Shown here in pieces: positions 27,831 through 36,500 of a stretch of 64,000 nt of DNA. This DNA comes from Massilia putida (GTDB taxonomy: Bacteria; Pseudomonadota; Gammaproteobacteria; Burkholderiales; Burkholderiaceae_D). Under the pieces are notes generated by a model, which had not been told where the DNA came from, ran no database searches, and saw only the letters and a list, made by a program, of their open reading frames with translations. How positions within the stretch are numbered: the first letter of the stretch is position 1; every line of letters starts with the position of its first letter. The position numbers were made by a program, and so were the translations under genes. The stretch covers positions 6,882,001 to 6,946,000 of the forward strand of contig NZ_CP019038.1 of assembly GCF_001941825.1 (NCBI RefSeq), given 5' to 3'.

Positions 27831-28738
27831 GTGCCGAGCGTTCGGCTCATTGACTCCATTTCGTTGACGATCCACTCGCGGAAATGCTTGACCTTCGTCA
27901 TCGTCTCCTTGTGCGGATTGACGAGGAGCCGGTAGCCGTAGCCGAACGGCGCGCTGCGGCACGCGAGCTGGAGCAGCGTGCCGGCGCGGATGTCCTCGAA
28001 CGCGATCCCGTACGGCACGAGGCCGATGCCCTGGCCGGCCACGGCCGCCTGCGCCAGCACGCCCCAGTGGCTGTACGTACGCGAAAAGTCGTAATCTCCC
28101 TTCAGCGCGCGGTTCTCGTTCAGCAGCTGCAGCCAGGCTTCCGGGGTGCGCTCGCACAGCAGCGGAAAGCGGGTCAGGTCCGACAGCTGCAGCGCGTCCT
28201 GGCCGTCGGCCAGCAGGTCCGGGCTGTACACGGGCACGAGGCGCTCGCGGAAGAGCAGGGCGGGATCGCCATCCTTCACGGGGCCGTAGCGGATCGCCAC
28301 GTCGACGGCGTCGTCCTCGATGTCGACCGGCGTGTCGTTCGAATCGATGCGTAGGTCCAGTTCCGGATGCAGCTTGGTGAAGCGCGACATGCGCGGCACC
28401 AGCCACTTGATCGCGAACGAGTGCGTCGTCGAGATGCGCAGAACGGCCTCGTCGCTGCCGCGCTGCAGGGCCGCCACCTTGGCGCCCAGGTCGGCCAGCA
28501 TGCGCGCCACCGCGATCGCCAGTTCCTGCCCCTTGGCGGTCAGCGCGATGTGCCGCGGATGCCGCACGAACAGCGCAAAGCCGACGGCTTCTTCCAGCTG
28601 CTTGACCTGCAGGCTGACGGCGGCCGGGGTCTTGTGCAGCTCGCGCGCGGCCAGCTTGAAGCTGCCCCAGCGCGCCGCGCACTCGAAATCGATCAGGCCG
28701 GAGAGGCTGCGCAGCGGCCTCACCGCCCACTCCAGCAT
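27827..28738 (-). CDS. LysR-family transcriptional regulator (GcvA-like group)
   Basis: 303-residue LTTR. N-terminal winged helix (FECAARWGSFKLAARELHKTPAAVS) at about residues 17-45, then an effector domain (FAIKWLVPRMSRFTKLHPELDLRI) as in GcvA-type regulators. Start ATG at 28738 is reached after a 101-bp AT-rich gap shared with the divergent epimerase-like gene, its most likely target by LysR convention. Ligand unknown. Confidence 0.88.
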   Translation of the reverse strand: MLEWAVRPLRSLSGLIDFECAARWGSFKLAARELHKTPAAVSLQVKQLEEAVGFALFVRHPRHIALTAKGQELAIAVARMLADLGAKVAALQRGSDEAVLRISTTHSFAIKWLVPRMSRFTKLHPELDLRIDSNDTPVDIEDDAVDVAIRYGPVKDGDPALLFRERLVPVYSPDLLADGQDALQLSDLTRFPLLCERTPEAWLQLLNENRALKGDYDFSRTYSHWGVLAQAAVAGQGIGLVPYGIAFEDIRAGTLLQLACRSAPFGYGYRLLVNPHKETMTKVKHFREWIVNEMESMSRTLGT

Positions 28739-28839
28739 AAGTTTTTCTTACTCATAACATTTATTTTTCTAGTTTGAACAATTGCGGTTCTGGTTACAGA
28801 ATATAGCGGATTGACCTCGACGTGCCTAAGGAAAACTTC

Positions 28840-29769
28840 ATGACCAAGAATATCCTGGTGATCGGCGGTACCCGTTACATCGGCAAGCTGCTGGTGCAGC
28901 GCCTGCTGCGCGCCGGCCATCGCGTGACCATCGCGACCCGCGGCTACGCGCCGGACCCGTTCGGCGACCGGATCGCGCGGGTGCGCGTCGACCGCCGCAA
29001 CGAGACCGCGATGCGTAACGCGTTCGCCCGTCTCGGGCCGTTCGACATCGTCTACGACCAGATGTGCTACAACCCGCTCGACGCCGCCATCGCCGTGCGC
29101 ACGTTCGCCGGCAAGGTGGGGCGCTACGTGATGGCGTCGACGATCGACGCCTACCGCATGCTCGGTTTCGGCCATGCCGACCCGATGCGCGAGAGCGACC
29201 TGGCCGTTCCCGCGCAGCCGATCGACACGGGTTATCCGTGGCACGACCCGTGCCGCGCCACCGAGTGCTATGTCGCGGGCAAGGTGCAGGCGGAGGCCTA
29301 TCTCGTGCGCGATGGATCGTTGCCGCTCGTCGTGCCGCGCCTGGCGCACGTGCTGGGCGGACCGGAGGATTTCACGGGGCGGCTGGCTCATTACGTGGAG
29401 CTGGCGCGCATGAACGGGGTGCTGGAATACTCGAACCCGGACGCGGTGCTGTCCTTCATGCCGCTGCAGGGCGCGGCCGATTTCCTCGTCTGGGTCGGGA
29501 TGCAGGATTTCACGGGGCCGGTCAACGCGGCGTGCGACGGCGCGCTGTCGGCGAAAGGCCTGTACGAGCGGGTCGGCGCCGTGCTCGATACGAAGGTAGC
29601 AATGCGCCAGCGCGTGCCGCCGGCGGAGATGGGGCGCCTGTCGCCGTTCGACGTGCCGGGCGCGATGGTGCTCGACACGTCGCGCGCGCAGGCGCTCGGC
29701 TACCGGTTCGGCCATTGCGACGACTGGATCGACGATACGATCCAATTGCACGACCTGGCCTTCGTATGA
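28840..29769 (+). CDS. NAD-dependent epimerase/dehydratase-like protein
   Basis: Extended short-chain dehydrogenase-like protein, 309 residues from the ATG at 28840 (AAGGA upstream; the in-frame GTG at 28822 is less likely). N-terminal nucleotide-binding motif VIGGTRYIGKLLVQRLL is typical. The usual catalytic YxxxK is not clear, only ATECYVAGKVQAE at the equivalent place (Y and K present), so an mRNA-binding or reductase role cannot be excluded. Divergent from the LysR gene. Confidence 0.8.
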   Translation: MTKNILVIGGTRYIGKLLVQRLLRAGHRVTIATRGYAPDPFGDRIARVRVDRRNETAMRNAFARLGPFDIVYDQMCYNPLDAAIAVRTFAGKVGRYVMASTIDAYRMLGFGHADPMRESDLAVPAQPIDTGYPWHDPCRATECYVAGKVQAEAYLVRDGSLPLVVPRLAHVLGGPEDFTGRLAHYVELARMNGVLEYSNPDAVLSFMPLQGAADFLVWVGMQDFTGPVNAACDGALSAKGLYERVGAVLDTKVAMRQRVPPAEMGRLSPFDVPGAMVLDTSRAQALGYRFGHCDDWIDDTIQLHDLAFV

Positions 29770-29781
29770 CCGTCAACGACA

Positions 29782-29803
29782 ACGGCGGCCCGCAGGCCGC
29801 CGT
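29782..29803. terminator. Hairpin between convergent epimerase-like and POT genes
   Basis: Perfect nine-bp stem ACGGCGGCC / GGCCGCCGT around a four-base loop, lying between the two stop codons. No T-run on either side; likely a bidirectional but weak terminator. Confidence 0.5.
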
Positions 29804-29823
29804 CATGGTCGAAGCGCAACCGG

Positions 29824-31326
29824 TTATTTTACGCCGTGCATCAGTTTCTGGATCAGCGGCGCGATCAGGAACAGCAGCACGCCGGCGCCGATCAGGGCCC
29901 AGAAGCCGAACGTGTAGCCGGACAGCGCCGATTCCACGGTCATGCCTTTTTCACCCGACACGATGGAGGCGAAGATGCCCGACAGGTTGTTGCCGATGCC
30001 GGTCGACAGGAACCAGCCGCCCATGCCCAGGCCCACGAGGCGGGTGGGGGCCAGCTTGGTCACCATCGACAGGCCGATCGGCGACAGGCACAGTTCACCG
30101 ACGGACTGGATCACGTACACCATGAACAGCGTCCAGAACGGGATCTTGCTGTCCGGGCCGACGAGGTGCTGCAGCGCGAACATCAGCAGCAGGAACGCGA
30201 GGCCGTTGAAGATCAGGCCCAGGCCGAACTTGCGCGGGATCGACGGATTCCGGCGGCCCATCGCGACCCACACCGAGGCGACGACCGGTGCGCACACGAT
30301 GATGGCCAGCGTGTTCACGGACTGGAACCAGCCGGTCGGGAAGACCCAGCCGCCGAAGTCGCGGCGCACGATGTACTCGGCCAGGAAGGTGAACGAGCTG
30401 CCCGCCTGTTCGAAGAAGCACCAGAACATCACGTTGAAGAAGAAGATGACGAGCATGGCGATCGTCTTGTCGCGCACGACAGCGCCGCCGCGGATGCCTT
30501 CCACCATCAGCATGATCGCGAGGATGATGAAGAGGACCGACAGCACGCCTTGCAGCTTTTCCGCGCCGAGCTTCAGCAGGAAGTACACGACCGGGATCAC
30601 GAGGAGCGAACCGATGACGACGCCGACGACGCGCATCGGATTGGCCAGCGGGCCGGTGGCGGCGCCGATGCCCTTCAGCATGCGGCGGCCGATCTGGAAC
30701 CAGATCAGCGACAGGATCATGCCCACGCCGGCCGCGAAGAACACGACCTTGTACGCCGGCACGCCGGTTTGGCCCGCCATGCTTTGCGCCAGCAGGCCGG
30801 TCACGATCGGGGCGAGGAAACCGCCGCCGTTGATGCCCATGTAGAAAATGGTGAAGCCGGAGTCGCGGCGCTGGTCGGCGATGCCGTACAGCTGGCCGAC
30901 CATGGCCGAGATGTTCGGCTTGAACATGCCGTTGCCGACGATGATCGTCGCGAGGCCCATCTTGAAGATGTCGGGATTCGGGATCGTGATCGCGAACAGG
31001 CCGAGCACCATGAACGAGGCGCCGACGAGGATGGATCGCTGGTAGCCGATCACGCGGTCGGCGATGTAGCCGCCGAACACGGCGCCGGCATAGACCAGGG
31101 CGAGGTAGGAACCATAGGTCAGGTTGGCGTCGGCCTGGCCCACGCCGCTGCCGCCGTAGAACTGGGCGACGATGTAGAGCACGAGGGCCCAACGGATGCC
31201 GTAGAAAGCGAACCGTTCCCAGAACTCCGTCATGAACAGCATCCACAGCGGCGCCGGGTGTCCCATGATCTGTTTGAATTCCGGTACCGCTCTCGGTTCC
31301 GCGGTAGTAGTAGCTGCACCGCTCAT
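29824..31326 (-). CDS. POT/PTR-family proton-dependent peptide transporter
   Basis: Inner-membrane di/tripeptide:H+ symporter of the MFS. 500 residues with about 14 helices. The ExxER proton-coupling motif is present (EFWERFAFYG, near residue 35), followed by GGYIADRVIGYQRSI and the PTR signature around NGMFKPNISAMVGQLY and FTIFYMGINGGGF. ATG at 31326 preceded by GAGGAACC. Substrate range within peptides cannot be told. Confidence 0.93.
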   Translation of the reverse strand: MSGAATTTAEPRAVPEFKQIMGHPAPLWMLFMTEFWERFAFYGIRWALVLYIVAQFYGGSGVGQADANLTYGSYLALVYAGAVFGGYIADRVIGYQRSILVGASFMVLGLFAITIPNPDIFKMGLATIIVGNGMFKPNISAMVGQLYGIADQRRDSGFTIFYMGINGGGFLAPIVTGLLAQSMAGQTGVPAYKVVFFAAGVGMILSLIWFQIGRRMLKGIGAATGPLANPMRVVGVVIGSLLVIPVVYFLLKLGAEKLQGVLSVLFIILAIMLMVEGIRGGAVVRDKTIAMLVIFFFNVMFWCFFEQAGSSFTFLAEYIVRRDFGGWVFPTGWFQSVNTLAIIVCAPVVASVWVAMGRRNPSIPRKFGLGLIFNGLAFLLLMFALQHLVGPDSKIPFWTLFMVYVIQSVGELCLSPIGLSMVTKLAPTRLVGLGMGGWFLSTGIGNNLSGIFASIVSGEKGMTVESALSGYTFGFWALIGAGVLLFLIAPLIQKLMHGVK

Positions 31327-31561
31327 GCGGTTCCTCCCCTAATCTTTATAAGAATGATTGCGTTTTCGGGGCAGGTCCGCCCTGGGTAAGGATGGCTGCC
31401 CAGCGTCGCATTTTAGTGGAAATCGTGCATATGGGGCCAGCTTTTTACAACTCATCCATATGCCGATTCGGCATAAACGAAATGGAGGGCACAAACTGGT
31501 GTGACTTGTCGTATATTGGAGCAAAAGTCACACCGATTCACAGAAGAGAAAAGGAACCAAC

Positions 31562-32932
31562 ATGAATTACGACGTTGTCGATACGCTGATTTCACCGGAA
31601 GGACGGCTGGAAGTCCTGTCGAAGGCCGAGGTGTCCAAGCTCCTCGATACGAGTCAGGGCGGTCTGTACCAGATCTTCCGCAAATGCGCGCTGGCGGTGC
31701 TCAACTCCGGCAGTTCGATCGACGACGGCAAGGAACTGCTCGAGCGTTACAAGGATTTCGACATCAAGATCATCCAGCGCGAACGCGGCATCAAGCTCGA
31801 TATCCGCGGCGCGCCCGCCCACGCCTTCGTCGACGGCAAGATGATCAAGGGTATCCACGAGCACCTGTTCTCGGTCCTGCGCGATATCGTCTACGTGAAT
31901 TTCGAGGTGACGGACAATCCGCGCTTCGACCTCACGCGCCCGGAAGGCATCACGGACGCCGTCTTCCACATCCTGCGCAACGCCAACGTGATCCAGCCGC
32001 AGCGCAATCCGAACCTCGTCGTGTGCTGGGGCGGCCACTCTATCAACCGCGTCGAGTACAACTACTCCAAGCATGTGGGGTACCAGCTGGGCCTGCGCGA
32101 ACTCGATATCTGCACGGGCTGCGGTCCGGGCGCGATGAAGGGCCCGATGAAGGGCGCCGCCATCGGCCACGCGAAGCAGCGCCTGCAGGGCGGCCGCTAT
32201 CTCGGCATCTCGGAGCCGGGCATCATCGCGGCCGAGTCGCCGAATCCGATCGTCAACGACCTCGTGATCATGCCGGATATCGAGAAGCGCCTGGAAGCCT
32301 TCGTGCGCACGGGGCACGGCATCGTCGTGTTCCCGGGCGGCGCCGGAACGGCGGAAGAGATCCTGTACATCCTCGGCATCCTGCTCCACCCGGACAACGC
32401 GGAGCAGCCGTTCCCGCTCGTGTTCACGGGCCCGGCGACGGCGCGCGAATACTTCGAGCAGATCGACCATTTCATCGGCCTGACCCTGGGCGAGTCGGCG
32501 CAGCGCCGCTACAAGATCATCATCGACGACCCGGACGCCGTGGCGCGCGAGATGCAGACCGGGATCCGCCAGGTGCGCGAATTCCGCAAGTCGCGCAGCG
32601 ATGCGTACTACTTCAACTGGGGCTTGCGGATCGACCCGGAATTCCAGAAGCCGTTCCGTCCGACGCACGAGAACATGCGCAACCTGTCGCTGCACAAGAA
32701 CCAGGAAACGCACCTGCTGGCGGCGAACCTGCGCCGCGCGTTTTCGGGTGTCGTCGCGGGCAACGTGAAGGAAGAGGGCATCCGCGCGATCGAGCAGTTC
32801 GGCAAATTCGAGATCCACGGCGAGAACGAGATCATGGCGCCGATGGATGCGCTGCTGCAGTCGTTCGTGGAGCAGAGCCGCATGAAGTTGCCGGGTAAGG
32901 AGTACGTTCCCTGCTATCGGGTGGTTCGGTAA
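31562..32932 (+). CDS. ppnN: Pyrimidine/purine nucleotide 5'-monophosphate nucleosidase PpnN
   Basis: LOG-family enzyme cleaving nucleoside monophosphates to base and ribose 5-phosphate; E. coli PpnN is controlled by (p)ppGpp. 456 residues, matching E. coli (454), with the DUF4478-like N-terminal region, the LOG core (GCGPGAMKGPMKGAA, and PGGAGTAEE around 261-269) and the DUF3412-like C-terminus. ATG at 31562 follows AAGGAACCA. Monocistronic, with a palindrome and terminator downstream. Confidence 0.93.
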   Translation: MNYDVVDTLISPEGRLEVLSKAEVSKLLDTSQGGLYQIFRKCALAVLNSGSSIDDGKELLERYKDFDIKIIQRERGIKLDIRGAPAHAFVDGKMIKGIHEHLFSVLRDIVYVNFEVTDNPRFDLTRPEGITDAVFHILRNANVIQPQRNPNLVVCWGGHSINRVEYNYSKHVGYQLGLRELDICTGCGPGAMKGPMKGAAIGHAKQRLQGGRYLGISEPGIIAAESPNPIVNDLVIMPDIEKRLEAFVRTGHGIVVFPGGAGTAEEILYILGILLHPDNAEQPFPLVFTGPATAREYFEQIDHFIGLTLGESAQRRYKIIIDDPDAVAREMQTGIRQVREFRKSRSDAYYFNWGLRIDPEFQKPFRPTHENMRNLSLHKNQETHLLAANLRRAFSGVVAGNVKEEGIRAIEQFGKFEIHGENEIMAPMDALLQSFVEQSRMKLPGKEYVPCYRVVR

Positions 32933-32943
32933 GAAAGCACCGT

Positions 32944-32970
32944 CGTCATTTCCGGCAATGCCGGGAATGA
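32944..32970. repeat. REP-like palindrome
   Basis: GTCATTTCCGGC-AAT-GCCGGGAATGAC, nearly identical to the palindrome in the liv operon around 10209-10232. Placed between ppnN and its terminator. Confidence 0.65.
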
Positions 32971-32980
32971 CGGCGGCAAT

Positions 32981-33017
32981 AAAAAGGCGCGGACGATTTC
33001 TCGTCCGCGCCTTTTTT
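32981..33017. terminator. Bidirectional intrinsic terminator between ppnN and lysS
   Basis: Fifteen-bp stem (AAAAGGCGCGGACGA and its complement) with a TTTC loop; A-run on the left and T-run on the right serve both convergent genes. Confidence 0.92.
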
Positions 33018-33031
33018 GTGATGCGTGACGC

Positions 33032-34582
33032 TTAATCTTCCTTGCGCAGATGCGGGAACAGCAGCACGTCGCGGATGTTCGGCGAGTCGGTGATGATCAT
33101 CATGAGACGGTCGATACCGATGCCGCAGCCGCCGGTCGGAGGCATGCCGTATTCCAGCGCGCGGATGTAGTCGGCGTCGTAGTACATCGCCTCCTCGTCA
33201 CCCGCCTGCTTCGCCTCGACCTGAGCCAGGAAGCGCGCGGACTGGTCTTCCGGATCGTTCAGCTCCGAGAAGCCGTTGGCGATCTCGCGGCCCACCATGA
33301 ACAGTTCGAAGCGTTCGGTAATGCCTTCGCGCGTGTCCGACGCGCGCGCCAGCGGCGACACTTCGACCGGGTAGTCGATGATGAACGTCGGTTCCCACAG
33401 CTGCGCTTCCGCCGTCTCTTCGAACAGCGACAGCTGCAGCGCGCCGAGGCCCGAGATGACGTGCGGCTTGACGCCGAACTTCGCCAGCTCCGCCTTCAGG
33501 AAATCCATATCGTGCAGCTGCGCGTCCGTGTAGTGCGGCGCGAACTTGTTGATGGCCTGGACGATCGTCAGGCGGTGGAACGGTTTCGAGAGGTCCAGCG
33601 CGCGGCCGCCGTAGGTCAGTTCCGCGGTGCCGTGCGCGTCGACGGCGGCCTGGCGGATCACGGCTTCCGTGAAATCCATCAGCCACTTGTAGTCGGTCCA
33701 CGCGGCGTAGAACTCCATCATCGTGAATTCCGGGTTGTGGCGGATCGACACGCCCTCGTTGCGGAAGTTGCGATTGATCTCGAACACGCGGTCGAAGCCG
33801 CCGACCACGAGGCGCTTCAGGTACAGCTCCGGCGCGATACGCAGGAACATCTGCATGTCCAGCGCGTTGTGGTGCGTGATGAACGGTTTCGCCGCGGCGC
33901 CGCCCGGGATCGGGTGCAGCATCGGCGTCTCGACTTCCATGAAGCCGTGGTCCTGCATGAAGCGGCGGATCGACGCGATGGCGGCCGTGCGCGCCTTGAA
34001 CGTGCGGCGCGTTTCCTCGTTCATGATCAGGTCGACGTAGCGCTGGCGGTACTTCGTTTCCTGGTCGGCGAGGCCGTGGAATTTGTCCGGCAGTGGACGC
34101 AGGGCCTTCGTGATCAGGCGCAAGGTCGTGACCTTCACGGTCAGCTCGTCGGTCTTGGTCTTGAACAGCGTGCCCTCGACGCCCAGGATGTCGCCCAGGT
34201 CGTAGTGGCGGAACGCTTCCATCGCCTCTTCACCCGTGTTGTCGAGGGTGACGTAGATCTGGATGCGGCCGTCGGCGCGCGGGCCCGACGCGTCCTGCAG
34301 GGTGGCGAAAGCCGCTTTCTTGCCCGCTTCGCGCTTGAGCATCATGCGGCCGGCCAGCACGACCTGCTGCGGCTCCGCTTCCAGCTGCTCGCGGGTCCAG
34401 CCGCCGAACTGCTCCGTGAGGTCCGCCGCCTTGTGCTGCGGGACGAAGTCGTTCGGGAAGGCGATGCCTTTTTCGCGGATCGCGGCCAGCTTCACGCGGC
34501 GCTCGGCGATGATCTTGTTGTCTTCGGCCGCGAGGCTGGTCGGCTCGCTGCCTGCTTGCTGTTCTTGGTTTTCGGTGCTCAT
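33032..34582 (-). CDS. lysS: Lysyl-tRNA synthetase, class II
   Basis: Charges tRNA-Lys. 516 residues: N-terminal OB-fold anticodon-binding domain (about 65-190), class II catalytic core with motif 2 ([20 protein letters not shown]) and motif 3 ([12 protein letters not shown]). Start at 34582 is followed by a Gln/Glu-rich leader ([13 protein letters not shown]) typical of betaproteobacterial LysS. Same strand as the HAD gene and prfB: likely prfB-HAD-lysS transcription. Confidence 0.97.
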   Translation of the reverse strand: MSTENQEQQAGSEPTSLAAEDNKIIAERRVKLAAIREKGIAFPNDFVPQHKAADLTEQFGGWTREQLEAEPQQVVLAGRMMLKREAGKKAAFATLQDASGPRADGRIQIYVTLDNTGEEAMEAFRHYDLGDILGVEGTLFKTKTDELTVKVTTLRLITKALRPLPDKFHGLADQETKYRQRYVDLIMNEETRRTFKARTAAIASIRRFMQDHGFMEVETPMLHPIPGGAAAKPFITHHNALDMQMFLRIAPELYLKRLVVGGFDRVFEINRNFRNEGVSIRHNPEFTMMEFYAAWTDYKWLMDFTEAVIRQAAVDAHGTAELTYGGRALDLSKPFHRLTIVQAINKFAPHYTDAQLHDMDFLKAELAKFGVKPHVISGLGALQLSLFEETAEAQLWEPTFIIDYPVEVSPLARASDTREGITERFELFMVGREIANGFSELNDPEDQSARFLAQVEAKQAGDEEAMYYDADYIRALEYGMPPTGGCGIGIDRLMMIITDSPNIRDVLLFPHLRKED

Positions 34583-34605
34583 ATCAGGTATCGGTCTGGT
34601 AGGAA

Positions 34606-35265
34606 TTACGGGGTGCCGAGCAGGTCGCCGACGTTCAGGTCGTCGTAGTGGGCGGCGATGCGCACGACGTTGTCGAATTCGCGGAAGGCGTCGGCAGGCA
34701 AGGTCGTCGTGATGACGACGGTGCGCATGCCGGCGCGGCGCGCGGCCTCGACGCCCATCGGCGCGTCTTCGAACACGATGCAGTCTCGAGGCGGAATGCC
34801 GAGCTTTTCGGCCGCTTTCAAAAAGACGTCCGGATGCGGCTTGCCGCGCGCGACGTCGGCCGCGCCGACGACGGCGTCGAAGTGGCGGCGCAGATCCAGT
34901 TCGTCGAGCGTGAAGACGATGTTCGCGGGCGGGGCGGACGTCGCCACCGCCAGCTTCACGCCTTGCGCGCGCGCGGTCGTGACGAAGGCCTCGAAGCCCT
35001 GGATCGCGCTGCGGTGCGGACCGTACATCTCACGGTACAGGACGTCCTTTTCCTGCGCCAGCACGGCGATCTCGTCTTCCGGGATGTCGGCGCCAAGGCG
35101 TTCGCGCAGGATCTCGCGGCCCTGCGCGCCCGCCGTCTCGCGGAAGAACGCATCCGGGTCGTACGTCTTGCCGCGGCGGGCGAAGAACGCCAGCCACGAA
35201 TCCGTATGGAACGCCATGTTGTCGACGATCGTGCCGTCCATGTCGAAGATAAAGGCGGGCTTCAT
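34606..35265 (-). CDS. HAD-superfamily phosphatase (beta-phosphoglucomutase-like)
   Basis: 219-residue subclass I HAD protein. Motif [13 protein letters not shown] near the N-terminus, motif II Ser in LAVATSAPP, Lys in [12 protein letters not shown] and motif [15 protein letters not shown]. Could act on a sugar phosphate. ATG at 35265 is chosen because HAD homology begins at once; the frame continues upstream inside prfB. Inserted between lysS and prfB, which are often adjacent. Confidence 0.88.
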   Translation of the reverse strand: MKPAFIFDMDGTIVDNMAFHTDSWLAFFARRGKTYDPDAFFRETAGAQGREILRERLGADIPEDEIAVLAQEKDVLYREMYGPHRSAIQGFEAFVTTARAQGVKLAVATSAPPANIVFTLDELDLRRHFDAVVGAADVARGKPHPDVFLKAAEKLGIPPRDCIVFEDAPMGVEAARRAGMRTVVITTTLPADAFREFDNVVRIAAHYDDLNVGDLLGTP

Positions 35266-35285
35266 GATCGGTTCTTGGTGCGGGA

Positions 35286-36390
35286 TTACACGCCCTGCTT
35301 GAGCGAGGCGGAGATGAAGTCGTCGAGGTCGCCGTCCAGCACGTTCTTCGTGTTGCCGGTCTCGAAGCCGGTGCGCAAGTCCTTGATGCGCGACTGGTCG
35401 AGGACGTACGAACGGATCTGGTGGCCCCAGCCCACGTCCGTCTTCGAATCTTCCAGCTTCTGCTGCTCGGCCATGCGCTTGCGCAGTTCCAGCTCGAACA
35501 GCTTGGCGCGCAGCATGTCGAACGCCTCGGCCTTGTTGCGGTGCTGCGAGCGGTCGTTCTGGCACTGCACGACGATGCCCGACGGCGCGTGCGTCAGGCG
35601 CACCGCGGAGTCGGTCTTGTTGATGTGCTGACCGCCGGCGCCGGACGCGCGGTACGTGTCGATGCGGACGTCGGCCGGGTTGATTTCGATCTCGATCGAT
35701 TCGTCGACTTCCGGATACACGAAGATCGACGAGAACGACGTGTGGCGGCCGTTGGCCGAGTCGAACGGCGATTTGCGCACGAGGCGGTGCACGCCGGTTT
35801 CGGTGCGCAGGTGGCCGTAGGCGTATTCGCCCTCGACCTTGATGGTGGCCGTCTTGATGCCGGCGACCTCGCCCTCGGACACTTCCATCACCTCGGCCTT
35901 GAAGCCCTTGCGCTCGCAATAGCGCAGGTATTGGCGCATCAGCATCGACGCCCAGTCCTGGGCTTCGGTGCCGCCGGCGCCGGCCTGGATGTCGATGAAG
36001 CAGTTGGCGTGGTCCATCGGGTTGCTGAACATGCGGCGGAATTCCATCTGCTCGATCACCTTCGTGATCTCGGCAGCATCGGCTTCCACGGCTTCGAGGG
36101 TCGCGTCGTCGCCTTCCTCGCGTGCCATCTCGAACAGGTCGGACGCGTCCGTCAGGTCGGTGCGGGCCTTTTCCAGGGTCAGCACGACGCCTTCCAGCGC
36201 CTTCTTCTCGCGGCCCATGTCCTGGGCGCGTTTCTGGTCATTCCAGATCGCGGGATCCTCGAGTTCCTGGTTGACCTGTTCTAACTTCTCCGCTTTGCGG
36301 TCGAAGTCAAAGATACCTCCGAAGTTCGGCTTCACGGCTGGTCAGGTCGTTCAGCAGGGCGGAGAGGGCATTGATGCGTTCAGCTTCCAT
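35286..36390 (-). CDS. prfB: Peptide chain release factor 2 with programmed +1 frameshift
   Basis: Recognises UGA and UAA stops. The start ATG at 36390 opens a 27-codon frame ([16 protein letters not shown]...) that ends in TGA at 36307-36309; the +1 frame continues to 35286. Skipping T36309 joins them into a 367-residue protein (E. coli 365). The main part has [10 protein letters not shown] (the SPF tripeptide) and the catalytic GAGGQHINK (GGQ). A frame calling 35286-36335 alone would miss the true N-terminus. Autoregulated by RF2 level, as known for the family. Confidence 0.96.
36307..36320 (-). promoter_or_regulatory. prfB frameshift site (internal Shine-Dalgarno and CTT-TGA-C)
   Basis: Minus-strand GGAGG-TAT-CTT-TGA-C: an internal Shine-Dalgarno-like GGAGG three bases before the slippery CUU, then the in-frame UGA followed by C, the arrangement that makes RF2 control its own synthesis. 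Confidence 0.95.
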
Positions 36391-36500
36391 GGTCTTTGGC
36401 AAATTTATTGGTTGAATCGAACCCTCGATTATACCCGAACGGGCGGCGCTCCCGTGCCTGCCTTGCCGTGCGACACGGCGCTGCCTTATGATTCCCGTCC

